In this document: piece after piece, positions 45,830 through 58,084 of the stretch | Position numbering within the stretch: position 1 is the stretch's first letter | Layout: every line of letters begins with the position of its first letter | NCBI GenBank assembly: GCA_015680685.1 | Contig: MNCI01019108.1 | Span: 308,784-372,783 of the forward strand | Direction: 5' to 3' | Length of the DNA: 64,000 nucleotides | Origin: Gnetum montanum | Taxonomy: Eukaryota; Streptophyta; Gnetopsida; Gnetales; Gnetaceae | Translations under genes and position numbers: made by a program | The notes under the pieces: model-generated | Told to the model about the DNA's origin: nothing | What the model saw: only the letters and a program-made list of their open reading frames with translations | Database searches by the model: none

Positions 45830-46300
45830 TGATGGAAGCTCATATAAAAACTTCATTGTAGGCCTAAGGTCTATATTTTTGTTTGGCTTATGGTTCATAA
45901 TGCTATTCTAACCTAGGACATAATTCAAAAGAGCTAATTTTCCTTAGCTTCCAAATGCATGTTGTGTTATCAAGAGATCAAAAATGCCCATCATCTTTTT
46001 GTCACTTGCAATTTTTTGAAAGCCTCCAATGTTGTTTTTCACATGGAATAGAGTGGATTAGGATCTATGTTGGAATATGATCACAAAGGGCCACATCATG
46101 AAGCAACACTTTCATGTTATTTCTTTATGGACGAAGGTGGTGTGGGAAATAAAGCTTAAACATAATGTAAAGATTTTTCAAGTAAAGAGTACATGCCTAC
46201 CCTATAAATGCATTGGCAAGGCCATTGCCAATTTTCAACTGTGGAAAGATACTCATTGTTGCACCATGATAACTTTGCATTTCTATGAATCATAGTGCCA
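45830..46300 (+). pseudogene. LINE D zf-RVT and C-terminus
   Basis: VYIFVWLMVHNAIL, KCMLC, then NAHHLFVTCNF give the zf-RVT order (C-x2-C lost to one C, H and C kept). A short open segment to 46,295 follows (KHNVKIFQVK). No Transposase_32 or J module is seen, unlike LINE copies 1-3. Confidence 0.65.
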
Positions 46301-48049
46301 TGAACCTACGAGCCATGGTGACCTCCAAGGATTGGTGGCACTAAACCTGTTGGACCACATCAAATGGGCATGATGGTTCTTTATGTTATGCCCTTGTCTT
46401 ACTAACTAGGTTTCATAGGCCATAAAGTTTTTGCATTGATGACATGCAGGTATGGATCTCACCAAATGTTGTGGTGACAACCACTAGCATTCTAAATCAA
46501 GAATTTCCCATCACTTGCACATAACTTCAAGGAGTGATGATGGTTCAATGTTTCTTTGGTATGAACCCAATATTGGCATAACACAATGAAACATGAAAGC
46601 AAAAGAACTTGTTGTTTCTTTGGATAGAGTTAATTTGACAAGTGATTCAATATGTCACCCTCGATGAAAAGGTTTCCACCCAGACCAAATTTCATTTCAT
46701 GTTGCTCTATGTGTTCAAGGTAGGAGATGTCTATGATGCAATTAACTTACTAACTTGGCCCATGGAAATGCTTTTGAGGGAAATCTACACCATGGCCAAA
46801 ACATGAATTTATTGGATCCCATAGTTTGGGCCAATTGCATGTTTGGCAAAGCAATCCTATAGTTTGCAACTTCCTACTTTTGAAGCCCTAATATTTCTAT
46901 CAAAACCTAAAATGTTGACTTAGGGAAGCATGGACCCTACCTTCTCACATTCCCATAACCCTAGCCCTTCCTCGTTATCACCCCTTATCCTCCCCCATCC
47001 TCTGACACTACAATTTCCAACACTCACCCCATTTGGCCCTTCCTTGACCTACATCACCTTCCCTTGATGCTCCATTGCAACCCCTCCCAAGCATCCCCTG
47101 ACTCTAATGATAATTTAAATGTTAAGGTTATCTTTACCCTTGGGATTTAAAAATGCCTCTTTACTTCAGGTTTAGTTCCTTTACAATAGTTCAAATGTTT
47201 GGCAAGTCTCCCACCCATTAACCTTACCCTTTTTGCATCTAGCTCCATTCAACTATGACATGTCTCTTCCCCTAGCCCTAAGAGGTTCCTCTAGAGGGAA
47301 CAAATTGTTGTTGCGCTATTGATGCAACCATTGCAACTATCAAGAGCAATCATGCTAACAGTGTTAGCCTCAAGCAATTCAAATTCACTTCCAAAGGACA
47401 GTGAACATGGCCTAGGCCTATAGTTGACACATTACAAGATTCTACATGGTTACATGCATATCTTGTGGCAAGACCTTCAGGATTTGGTTTGGGACTACAA
47501 TGCCCTTCTATTATGATTTTCGTCAACATCATAGGAGCAACCTGTGGCAATGAATCTCTCCTCTCTTTTGTTGGTGTTGTGAATGCTTCCTTCTATGACT
47601 AATACAATGGCCTTGACTATTGACATGATGGCTTCTAATCCCTTCCATTGCTTCATGCCACATGGCATAATGAAGCAAGATCCTAAGATGTCATCCCTTA
47701 GGAGATTTCAAATCCTTAATTTTAGTGGTTTTGCCTTTTTGTTATGGATTTAATGTTGGATTTTTGGAGACTGTGTTGCCCCCTCTATGTTTTTTGTAAT
47801 GGATAGGTCCTTTGGGTATTCCTTGGGCAAGCTTCCTATGTGGTTTGTTGTGATCGACTTTGGGGAATTTTGTTTATTCTATAGTTTAATCCCCCATTGC
47901 AAAGATATAATGCTGGGTGTTTTTTGTTTTTTTGTTGGATAGATTTCATTCCTCCTTGAGAGGCTATGATGTGCCTTGTTATTTGGAAGTTCTACCTTAG
48001 TAATATAACTGACCTAACCTTTTTCTTTTAAAACAATTTATGTGTAGTA

Positions 48050-48950
48050 TCATAAGCAATATTCATACCCTAAGTACATATCACTCAAATAAATGAATCA
48101 ATGATATGGAATAACAAACTTGATCACTCAAACCCTAGGAGAATGATGTAATAATGGTGGTGTAGCTTCTAAACATATTGATCAATCTTCCAACCCTTCA
48201 TTCAATGCAAATCGTTGCTCAAGCCAAAGTCAAGGTGCCCAATCCAATGTGATGAATCATTAAATGCCTTGGATTAATTGCTCGTTGACAGTCTAGGCAC
48301 ATTTTTTAGCAACCCTTGCATCCAAGAATGCTTTCCATGAAGAACTAAGGTTTGGAAAATGGATTGGAATGACTTTTTGTTTTCTCTAATCCTAAACATC
48401 CCATTTTAGACTTGGACATTCACACTACAAAGGCTAAGACTTAGGTGGGACATCTAGAATATGTTGAGATGTCCATCTTAAGAGCTAGTATGATTCTAGT
48501 GGGATGTTCATATTTTTGGCTTGGTTGTCCACCATCTTGAACATACACCTCTAGGGTCGTAAATCCATAATCTAGGACGTCTAGGGTAAAGCCTAGGACA
48601 TCCACCCTAGATAGAAGACTCATGCTTTAACTCTCAATCTGGATGTTCACCATGAAGCCTAGACATACACTCTGCATTTAGGGCTAGAAAGATGATGTTG
48701 ACTTGGTCAATGCTTGCCTCTACATATCCAAGAATCCTTGGTTCAACTTCCTTGAGTTGCACTTTAATCTATTTTTTAGTAACTTGATCGAAACAACTTC
48801 CTTGATCCCTAGTTCTATCAAATTTCGTGATTCAACTTCCTCAACTTTCAATTTGACCTAGGACATTAGCAACTTGATTAAACAGCTTCTTTGATTTTAT
48901 GTGAATGTCATATCTCTCCTACTCATCCTAGACATGCACACAAACATACA
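48050..48950. repeat. Possible decayed LTR remnant
   Basis: It contains cactcaaataaatgaa, like the (c)actcaaataaag segment of the LTRs, and a cluster of gacatct/ggacgtctag words (48,447-48,660) like an LTR U3. No intact ends or TSD are found. A Ty3/gypsy solo LTR of another family is the best guess. Confidence 0.35.
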
Positions 48951-49365
48951 AACACACTTTTCCATTCTTTGAACTTTGACACAACAAAACCAAACAACAG
49001 TAATCAACAATATCAATCATAATATTTAGATTTCCAATTTGAAAATATCTTTTTCAAATAATTATACAAGCTACAATGCTTTATGGATATGTAATATGGG
49101 ATCCAAGTCTTGATCAAGAATCATGTAAGAAAATTTAAAAACTTCAAAAATAGTTCTCATTGAATTAATTCAAGGTGAAAATTCAAGTCCCATATGTAAT
49201 AGTTCTATTACAAGCTAATTTGTTACAATTAGAAGATGAAGCAATGTATCAGTTCTTAATATTTTATTTGAATAATAAAAATAACAATAAGACCTTAGAA
49301 AGGATTATTTGAGAATCTCAACAAGCAAATTAGTGCCATGAAGGAAAATTGTAGATACAATGAGG

Positions 49366-49435
49366 TGTCAACTTAGTGATAGGGGTCTTGGCTTAGTAAC
49401 CCTTGTTCATGGGTTTGATTCCACTAGGCAGCATT
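49366..49435 (+). mobile_element. Possible tRNA-derived SINE head
   Basis: cttagtgataggggtc resembles an internal A box, and about 35 bases on gggtttgattcc resembles a B box (GGTTCGANTCC). No tail or target duplication was found. Confidence 0.25.
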
Positions 49436-52400
49436 AAGTTATAAATTTTTTATTCTGTAAAAGGAATTCTAAAATTAGTTTAATAGATCCAAGGAGTCTC
49501 AAGGGACATAAGTAAAAAATTGTAGTTTTAGTTTCATAAATTCATAACAAACTTGAAAACTTGTTAAGGATAAAAACTTTAAAGAGATGGAAAAAGAACA
49601 TGCAATGTTACAATTATTATTGGCATTAGCATCAGACAATTTATGGACATAAGTAGTTGTCTAAAAGGTCATGAAATTAAGGGGTTCATTTCCCCATGTA
49701 AAGAAAATAATTTCATCATTGTGCTAACTAAGAAATCAAAGTAAGAGAAAACAAAAGACTTATCTCCCTCAGTACAATAATTGATGATCCATTGCACAAG
49801 TAGTGCAACTCCCATGTAAGAATCCACATAGAGTTTATCAACAAAAGAAAGAAAATACTTGAGTTCCTAATTCATTATGAGTTCTTGTATATCTTTTTCT
49901 CATACTTTATTTCACTTAAGTCATGCCAACAAATTCTATAGCCTAGAGCAAGCAAGCTGAATATGCTTTTAAAAAATGCTCTAAAAAAAAGGTTTTGTAG
50001 TGAGGTCTACACTCTTTTCTATCCCAACCTCAAATAAACTTCTAAACATTTAGATTATGGTTACTTTACTTTTATATTATTTCACAAAAAATAAAATACT
50101 AGGGATTGTTTTCAATATATAATGAAAAAACCAAAACCAAAACTAAAGTTATGTTAGCTTACGAGCCTTATGGTCCCATTAACACTAAAAAATGTATTAC
50201 AACAAGAAAAAGGACCTAACTCACATTAGGCCTTATGGTAGTATTTCAGCAAAAAGGAAAAAAGGCTCAATACTTAAATCAAGTTAAACATTATGTATAA
50301 ATCTATAATATTTCAAACTACATCAAACATTCGCATAAAGGTCAAAAACTATGTCAAAGTAGTATGGGTACAAGTAATAAAACCAATTTAGCATTTGGTT
50401 TGGCTATTTAGTTTAAATTAGTTTATGTAATTTGATTTAGTTTCAAGTTGGTTTTAGTTTTTAAACAATTGTAGCACATAAATCAAAGTGAATTAATTGG
50501 TTTAATCAAAATATAACCCACTAACTACACAAAACCATATGAAAACTGGATATTTGATTTAATATAATTCAATTTAGTTCACTTTTTTTTTGTTTTTTAT
50601 TTAAATGCCCACCTCTAATTAGGGGCATGAATGCTATTGAACTTATACAAAGTTTTGGGTTTTTTAATGCTTGAGATATGTTCCATTCAACTTTCCTCCA
50701 AAGGTTTCAAAGTTATGAAACCAAGAGCAAAAGAGAACTATGCAAAATAAGCAAGTAAATTAGACAAGCAGCTAGAAACTACACAAAAATAACATCACAT
50801 CATAATTTCTAGTGATTTTGCTTAGGCCTATTTCACTTTGTATGAGCTCATTATTCTTCCATTGTTCTTTTTCTTTGAAATCAACCAAAAAGCCTTTGCA
50901 TTGCTATTTTGATGAGTTTCTAAGTTTCCATCAATGTCCATGGGACTTTTAGGACTTATCCTCAACCTAGGTAAGCAATAACAACATGAATATTGAAATT
51001 GAAATTTTATTATGTCCATAGACCCTCTAAATCTACTATACTATAGAAATGTAAATGCTACAAGTTTTTAAAATATTCTTAAGAAAATTACCATGTATTC
51101 TTGATAACATTTGGAATGTATCAACCAAATTTGCAATTGTAATATTTCATTTATGTCTAATGTGCTCACATGTAGAACATTGCAAAAAAATATGGGGTTC
51201 ATCTTTAATGCTATTTGCATTACATAGTTAGCATATTCATTCTTTGAAAGGAATTTTAAGCCATCTATCTATTCAAACTCTCAAATATTGAAATCCTATT
51301 TGAACTATGCTAATTGTGCATCGTAAATGATGAGGAATAACAACATAAATATAGTTTGTCTTTAAACTAATGGTTCCCATAATATTGTTCAACTAGAAAT
51401 GCTTTTTCCTTCTACATTTTTTCAAATGTTTTGAAATATTATTCATTTGGTGGTCAAGGCACTCACCAATTAGGTTAACTCATTGGGTGGAATTAACAAA
51501 ATTGCATAGAAAGTTAATTTAAATAATTTTCTTTTTGTATTTTGGTTGAGAGGGCACTACTAGTTCACTAAACTTTGTCATGGAAAATAAATGTGTAATT
51601 ATTGTCATAAAGTTGGACAAAGGAATGAACCATTTTGTGGAAAATATAAATTTGGGCAAGTTTTATTTGAGAAGCTAACTACTAGTTGGCTTGACTTTGT
51701 CATGTAGAATAAATAATTATCATGATAATGTTGGGTCAAGAGATGAACTTTTTTAAGGGAATTATTATGGGTATAACTTTTCACATGAATTATTATTGGA
51801 TTTCACTCATTCTTAGTGAATCAATTATGGGATTTCATTATTTTAAAAAGGAAAACATCACTTGGCCAAATAATAGATATATATCATAAATATATAGCTC
51901 TACTAGTTAAAAATTATAATCTTGTACCTTGAGCATGTTAGATCTTTTCAAATAATGGGAATAATGGATTTTTAACATTAACAAAGTCTCCAAAATTTCT
52001 TGGAAACTCTTCTCATTTAAATACTCAAAAGAAATGTTTTATGCTTTTTAAGATAAGGAAGCTTAGAAACTTGGGGTGGGTAGCACAAATCCTACCAACA
52101 CAATAAGGTAGATGTGACCCACTACAAGGCTACTCCATGTTATAGATTTTTTTTTTCCATTACTTGACAACTCTAATATACCCAAGGATCTTGCGGTTAA
52201 GTGTGTAATGGAATAACTTATTAACTTAATTCAAACTTCATTTGATTTCACTACTTGTAACAATTCACAGTCATATTTTGAGTACATCATAAATCTTGGA
52301 TTATGATTTGGTCGTTGTTGGGTTTATGATGAAGATCGTAGTTATCCCTAACTAACTAGTTTTATATGAACTTTATGTATTGACTTGGCTACACTATGTA

Positions 52401-52984
52401 GCAACTGTCTTTACTTCAATGAAGCCTCCCAAGTGATCTTCTCTTCTTATTTAAGAAAATGGATCAAGCTTACAATTAGATCCAACTACAATCTTCGATT
52501 CCTCTATAGGACACTGGATCTAGAGTCATATCTAAGTCACACTTGATACCTTTACATCTCCAGAAAAGTATACTTGATGACACCTTCAACTCTTTACTTC
52601 TAAAATTTGTTAACTTGTTCCAATGGTCATTTCTCATAGCTTATGTTATGATGATCGTACATCATAACATACTTTCTTTTTACAATGTTTGAGAATTATT
52701 TTTAACTTCTTCTTCTTCTTCTCTCTCATTGTTATATATGGTCACTCTTTTTTCTCTCCCTAGTCTAACTTGTAACCTTGCTCTTATTAGTTGTTGTTAT
52801 TATAAATCTTTTCTTACATACATACTTCTTTGCAATGTGTTTTTTATTCTTAAGGTATAGTTACAACTCTTCATAATTGATGAATGTGTCCTTATAAATC
52901 ATCTCAACCTTCTTGTCTTGAATAAACATGTTCTTAATTTGGTTACAAAACTAATGATTGTATACTTGTAACTTGCTTAAAGTC

Positions 52985-53060
52985 TAAGACTCCATTATCA
53001 AAACCACAATCTCCCTTTTTTAAGATAAGGGTCATGACCACTATACCATTAGGGAGTCAA
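52985..53060 (-). mobile_element. Possible tRNA-Glu/Asp-like SINE or tRNA pseudogene
   Basis: The minus strand reads actccctaatggtatagtgg then tcatgaccctt...aaaaaaggga and gattgtggttttgat. The A-box-like tggtatagtgg and an anticodon-stem-like ccctt/aaggg pairing are visible, but the B box (tggttttgat) is poor. Confidence 0.3.
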
Positions 53061-53422
53061 AATAAGAGTTGTCCACAAATTTTTGGTAGTGTATTCTAAA
53101 GTAAAAGTTCATGGTATAATTAAATAACTTTTTGTTTTAAGTATATTCCTAATTTCACTTTACCCTCTAAAAATAACTTAATTGTGGAAGTTATTATGAG
53201 TTTGTGTTGAGATAAGAAGAAATTAGTTTTTATTGGTGTATTATAAAAATGGATTGTAAATTGATATTAATTAGTAATAAAAAATATTGTTCTTGGTGGC
53301 ATGGTTGATTTAAGCTTGTAATAATGAAAAGAACATTCTACAATCATTTGAAGTTCTAGTGATTTGCAATTCTTGTCACTACAAACAGTTTCATCTTTAA
53401 TAATATTTTTCAAGGAGGCAAA

Positions 53423-54235
53423 CTGATGAGCGACGAGGTACCCTTACGCCCAACCATATGAATCATTAAGGCATTACGCGTGATCCGATTGAATTCTGTG
53501 GACCTATAGTTATCTAGTATACTAGCTCTTCTAGAAAGTGAAATGGGCATTGAGAATGTTCATTGTCTTCCCAACTACACTTGTGAGGCTCAAGGGTATA
53601 GTTTAAGTGTAATTGAGGTATATGATTTTTCTTATTTTATATTCTATAGATTTGATCGCCTACAACAAGAATGAAAAGTAAAGTAATTTAAAATCTAATT
53701 TCTTATTACCTATCTAGCCTAACACAAGTAACCATCCCACTTTCTTAAACACATATAACACTGTTGGGCTACCAAACATTAAGTGTTGCTAGGTTACCAA
53801 GTACTATATGTATGGTCGAAGTGGCATGCTCGTGTTCATTAACAACTGGAAATAAATTGCTTACTTCAAATGCATTAAAGTAAAAAGCAAGAAAGTAAAT
53901 TACATTAAAGAAAATATTAATCTATTCTCAGTGTTGCAAGGATTGTCAAAAGAGTTTGTTTTATTTCCATCACACTGCTACGCTTAGGCACATCAATGCT
54001 CAAACAAAGAACCGTACACACTTAGACTCCTTTTGCACTCAAAAAATATTCTAACTTTGAGGAAAATAAACGGCAAGAGCTTCGCTACTCTCACTGAAAA
54101 CTAACTTGAAAACTATGCAAAAACTAGAGCCCAAGCACTATATTTATAGGCCAAGGTATATACCCCGACGTCGGATACCCAACGTCAGATCTAGACCTCG
54201 ACGTTGTGTATCCGATGTTGGAGCAAACAGAAACA
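53423..54235 (-). repeat. Truncated solo LTR of the element C family (reverse orientation)
   Basis: It begins TGATGAGCGACGAGGTACC, the reverse complement of the LTR C end. It contains minus-strand TATAAATA near 54,141-54,150 and gacgtcgg/gacgttgtgtatccgatg words at 54,166-54,222. Homology stops at about 54,235, so roughly the last 70 bases of U3 are missing. No internal sequence follows. Confidence 0.8.
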
Positions 54236-55020
54236 TGTTTCATCACAAACTATATCAAATTTTGACTTTTTTAAACTTAAAAAGGATTTAGAAATTCAAT
54301 AAAAACAACTTGTGTTTTAATATGAAAATTATTAATAAAAGAACCTATGTATAATACCATATCAAGTTATTAGCCATTGATATATTAGTAAAAAGTTCAA
54401 TATATTTTGCATGCAAGCTAATGACATGATAATGTAAAGAAAATTCAAGTCTATGTGATAAAGAAAGAATCCAAATCTTGGCAGGTAACTAAGAATGTGA
54501 AGAACATATAGTGAAATGCACGATTTACAAAATATTACTAAAAAACATGTGCATTCATGTTTCTAGTTTGAAATTTAAAATTTCAATGTTTCTTGAGCAA
54601 CATCTTCATGCTAAAGAATTTGAAGCATCAATGAAAATGCACTTATGTTTCCTTCAAATTGGAAAGTAGTGGTAGAAGTGGATTAAGCATTTTGCCCATA
54701 TTCCAAAAACATTTATAATTTGGAATACATTACCTCCAAACTCCCTTAACACCCTTTGCGTATTATTAATCTTTGCCTAGTAACATGATTTTTGGGTTGT
54801 TTGCATGGCCTCTAGATACATATATTTCCGTTGACAATCCCTAATTTTTGCCTTAAGAGAGAAGATTCGGTGACGGATAGATAGATGGCTCCCAACTCTA
54901 AACGTGTCATTTAACTACCCTTAGTGGCTGTTTCAAGTTATTTATCTCTGCAATCCATCACATTTGCCTTTGGCATTATTTTAATTCCTTGAAAAAGGAG
55001 TTCCATCCATCCCCATCTTT
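54236..55020. other. Unassigned region upstream of the AT-hook gene
   Basis: AT-rich DNA with no element recognised. It presumably includes distal promoter of the gene at 55,243. Confidence 0.4.
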
Positions 55021-55024
55021 TACA

Positions 55025-55030
55025 TATAAA
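55025..55030 (+). promoter_or_regulatory. Putative TATA box of the AT-hook gene
   Basis: TATAAA lies within tacatataaattcaag, about 215 bases before the ATG. Transcription would start near 55,057, giving a 5' leader of about 185 bases. Position inferred from sequence only. Confidence 0.45.
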
Positions 55031-55242
55031 TTCAAGCTATAGCTATAACCCAGAGATAGCCACATCCTTCACCAAACAAGACCACTGAAGAGAGCTCAAA
55101 TTAAAAATAAAATTAAAACCAAACAAAATCAACGGCAACAAAAGGCCGCGTCCGTATGGATCCTGAACCATAAAACTCATGCCATGAAAGCATTCATACC
55201 AATATTAATCTTCCCACACCTATTAACTGCATCTCATATAAA

Positions 55243-56565
55243 ATGAACAACAACAATAACTGCTACTACGACGGATCACCTCCAGAAAGTTCGCAGCCAT
55301 ACCAGCAGCAACAATCGTCGGAATCAACTTTTCACCCAAACCCAATTCCTCCACCACCACAACATCAACAATCATGGCCACCTTTTTCCACACCTCCTCA
55401 GCAGCAGCCATGGCTACCGCAGCACAATTATTTTCAGGATACAGCACAGTCACAGTCAGATTATTATCATAATCAAATCCACTCCGAATTGGCTGCGGTG
55501 AATCCATGGCAAAAGCAGCAGCAAACCAGTGCAGCATCAATCCAGGATGGTGGCATCCACGACAAATTTTTGTCTGAAACTAATCATCAACAACAACAAC
55601 AAGATTATTCAGTTCAAAAGCGAGGCCGGGGGCGTCCTCCAGGCCGAGGCAGAGGCAGAGGCAGAACAAGGGTTCCTCCGCCATTAACTCAGGAACAGGA
55701 ACAGAAACACAAACACGATGATGATTATCAGATGATTCAACCGCAACACATTGGAGTAACTGCTCCGCTCACCAAATTGAGGGTTTTTCGACCTCCCAGT
55801 CTGAACCCACAACCTTATCACTTGATGCAGCACAGCCTGCAACTTCCGGAACTGCAAGCAACACACATTTCACCAACAACAACAAATATAATATCTGGTA
55901 CTCCTCCACGCAGAGGCAGAGGCCGGCGGCCTGGTTCCAGGCGTAGGCGAGGTCGGCCTCCAGGCTCTGCAAAATATTTCCAGCCACCGCCATTTATTGA
56001 ACCGGATTTTGGGAAACAGTTCTTGACTACTGATGATCAGTCACAGTCACAGGATGAGGATGATGATAATTCTGATTCTGATGATATTGATGATAGTTGT
56101 TCTTTGGAGTATAATTGTTCTTCTGAATTAACAGAGCAAATTCCAATTCTTCGTCGCCGGGGCAGGCCTCCCGGCCGAGGGCGGGGCAGAGGTAGAGGCA
56201 GAGATGGACAAAGGATTATTTTTGAGAAAACGCCATTGATAGAGACTGCAGATGAATCCAAAACAAAAAGAGGCAGAGGTAGACCCAGAGCAGACTGTAA
56301 AAGCAATAAGTGCCCCAAACAAAGCCAAATACCGAAACATGGTGAGGAGAGAATTGATGATGGGTTTGAGAGAAATAATTGCAGGGGAAACATAATACTC
56401 AAGTACATATGCGGGTTGCATCCGCAGCGTAATCAGACGGTGTTTCAGTGGTCTGCACGCTTCTGTGCAGCTGATCTGTCCAAGTTCACGTTTGGCATTT
56501 CTCACTCAACTCCTCCAACTTTCAGGGTGCAGCCCATTCCTGATGAATCATTGCATGGATTTTAA
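55243..56565 (+). CDS. AT-hook protein, proline/glutamine-rich, 440 residues
   Basis: This is the only long intact host-type open frame in the window. Residues 1-125 are Q/P/N/S-rich (MNNNNNCYYDGSPP...), a typical disordered or activation-type region. Four basic RGRP-type AT-hooks follow, near residues 126-142 (KRGRGRPPGRGRGRGR), 222-242 (two overlapping cores), 304-320 (RRRGRPPGRGRGRGRGR) and 342-350 (KRGRGRPRA). AT-hooks bind the minor groove of AT-rich DNA, so a nuclear chromatin or transcription role is likely. An acidic patch DEDDDNSDSDD lies near 271-282. The C-terminal 60 residues (ILKYICGLHPQRNQT, FQWSARFCAADLSKF) are unlike the rest and unrecognised. I see no PPC, zinc-finger or SNF2 domain. 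The ATG is the first in its frame. After TAA (56,563-56,565) the same frame stays open 80 more codons. Confidence 0.8.
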   Translation: MNNNNNCYYDGSPPESSQPYQQQQSSESTFHPNPIPPPPQHQQSWPPFSTPPQQQPWLPQHNYFQDTAQSQSDYYHNQIHSELAAVNPWQKQQQTSAASIQDGGIHDKFLSETNHQQQQQDYSVQKRGRGRPPGRGRGRGRTRVPPPLTQEQEQKHKHDDDYQMIQPQHIGVTAPLTKLRVFRPPSLNPQPYHLMQHSLQLPELQATHISPTTTNIISGTPPRRGRGRRPGSRRRRGRPPGSAKYFQPPPFIEPDFGKQFLTTDDQSQSQDEDDDNSDSDDIDDSCSLEYNCSSELTEQIPILRRRGRPPGRGRGRGRGRDGQRIIFEKTPLIETADESKTKRGRGRPRADCKSNKCPKQSQIPKHGEERIDDGFERNNCRGNIILKYICGLHPQRNQTVFQWSARFCAADLSKFTFGISHSTPPTFRVQPIPDESLHGF

Positions 56566-56984
56566 TTGCTTCATTGCCTTCGTTGGTGCCATGATGGATG
56601 CGTCATTTGCGGAGAATTTTCTTCCACCCTTGGCAAAACTGTGGCATCGCTGCAATTTAATACAATGCAAGTACCCCGATTGAGAAGGCCAGGGATTTTT
56701 ACTGTGATTTTGCAAGGATTCTCCGTGAGAACCGAGAAACCAAAGTTTTACTTCCATGTCCAGTTTCTTTTTTTTTTTTTTTTAATTTTGCTAGAGGTTG
56801 AAATTTAAAAACTTGAAAACATTGGTTGATTGGCTCATGCTAAATTGACCAGAATTGGTGTAAACTAATTTAGTATGCGAATTTAGCATGAAGTTCCCAA
56901 ATGTGCAATTGCCGGTTTCTTGTTCCTTGATGCCGAATGTGAAGATGATATTTTTCCTCCAACGAAATGAGATATATTCAAGAC

Positions 56985-57016
<32 letters not shown>

Positions 57017-57275
57017 TTTTGGCCGAGAGGCCAACTTGTCTCGCAGGATATAAAATCCCACGAAATGGGAAAAAGCATGAATCAAAGAGCCACACCTTTT
57101 CGTATTCCCGTTGCGCAAAATGTAAACCAAAAAGCCATAGCTTTTCGTATTCCCACTACACACATAAAAAGGTCAAACACAACCAAATGTAGAATGGGAA
57201 TGGGAATGAGAATGAGAATTCCATTTCCATTCTGTCTCTGTCTTCGTCTACAACTGCTACTACAAGCCGCCTAGC
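56566..57275 (+). other. Downstream region of the AT-hook gene
   Basis: The frame of the AT-hook ORF is open from 56,566 to 56,808 after a single TAA, encoding CHDGCVICGEF and further text that may be chance or a lost or spliced continuation. A poly(T) run lies at 56,767-56,782. At 57,090-57,160 a word ccttttcgtattccc / gcttttcgtattccc is repeated with period about 50. Confidence 0.4.
56984..57018. repeat. (TTA)n microsatellite
   Basis: A nearly perfect run of TTA/ATT triplets with one substitution (ttagta). Confidence 0.95.
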
Positions 57276-58084
57276 CCAACCAAACTAGCTTCGATGACAC
57301 CAGCTTTGGAGCTCCGCTGGAGCATTGGAAAGGCACCTACGATGGTAGCCCATGCTTCAACTGCAATAGAAAGCTCATCAACATGTGCTTCTTTAACCAA
57401 GGCAGTAATAAGGCAGTAGGCCAGTCGGCCCTTGCTACATCCTCCCTCAACACCGAGGGCCACGACATGCACACGTCATCAACAATCATCGATAATACTA
57501 TGCTCGATGTCAACATGCTTGGCTATGCCAACAACACTACTCGTAGCATGGCCTAACTTGCACAAATCGCCATCTACAAGGTCTGGTGGGACTGTGGTTG
57601 CTTTAGCTCTGACACCCTTGCGGCCATGGATGCCACTCTGTCCGATAACATTGACATGCTTTCACTCTTGCTTGGTGACAACCTATAGTAGTACTACACC
57701 AACAGCATCATCATTGACACCTTCACTGCTGCAGTCCACTGCCACGTCTTTGTCACTTACTTGACCGAAAACTCTAGACACAATGTTGACATCACCTCAA
57801 ATCTCGTGCCCTGGATCATGACCATCGTTGCTAGCACCCTTGACTGTGACTTCTTGGCCATCACAGTGCTCACCAATAGCAGCGAGTATGCCGGAAGCTG
57901 ACTCTACTCTGGGGAACTGTTACTGGAAGATCCAAATCTCACACTCATCTATGCTGGAAACACCAGCCTCGATGGTGATGGAAATGCGAACTTCTACACA
58001 TGTGGTAGCTTGGACCCCAGAGGTAGAGAAGGTGTGAATCATAATACAATTTGTGTTATAATAGCTAAAAGATCCCTTCATTTA
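57276..58084 (+). pseudogene. Subtilisin-like serine protease (subtilase) pseudogene fragment
   Basis: One frame reads FDDTSFGAPLEHWKGTYDG, CNRKLINMCFFNQG, GHDMHTSST, LGYANNTTRSMA, LAQIAIYKVWWDCGCFSSDT, LAAMDATLSDNIDMLSLLLG, NLVPWIMTIVASTLDCDF, SLYSG-like text and CGSLDP. This is the order of plant S8 subtilases from the region before the catalytic His through the segment after the PA-domain start. GHGTHTS is GHDMHTS (the second His kept). The N-terminal prodomain and catalytic Asp, and the catalytic Ser region, are absent. In-frame TAA (about 57,555), a TAG pair (about 57,687) and TGA (about 57,899) are the only breaks. Plant subtilases are secreted peptidases. Element D cuts the frame at 58,085; the remainder may lie beyond the window. 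Confidence 0.85.

Larger units (their letters stand above)
43655..48030 (+). mobile_element. LINE D, 3' part
   Basis: It continues LINE D after element C with RT (about 44,100-45,100) and zf-RVT (45,830-46,020). The end is less certain. At 47,900-48,030 the sequence ctgggtgttttttgt and ttagtaatataactgaccta resembles plant LINE 3' ends, including the ttagtaatataatc of the short insertions here, so the element probably reaches about 48,030. The 46,300-47,750 interval has no recognisable coding and could include other insertions. Confidence 0.65.
48951..53422. other. AT-rich region without recognised genes
   Basis: Open frames are short and unlike known proteins. Two tRNA-like patches are listed separately. 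Otherwise I see only AT-rich sequence and poly(T)/poly(A) runs. Confidence 0.6.

Noticed and set aside
46300-47750. Small open frames in the presumed 3' region of LINE D
   Set aside because: None shows a domain, and they are broken and AT-rich. I leave the interval as probable LINE D or unknown sequence.
55223-55540. Open frames antisense to the AT-hook gene
   Set aside because: They are shadows of the Q/P-rich coding strand. The sense frame has domains and a TATA box.
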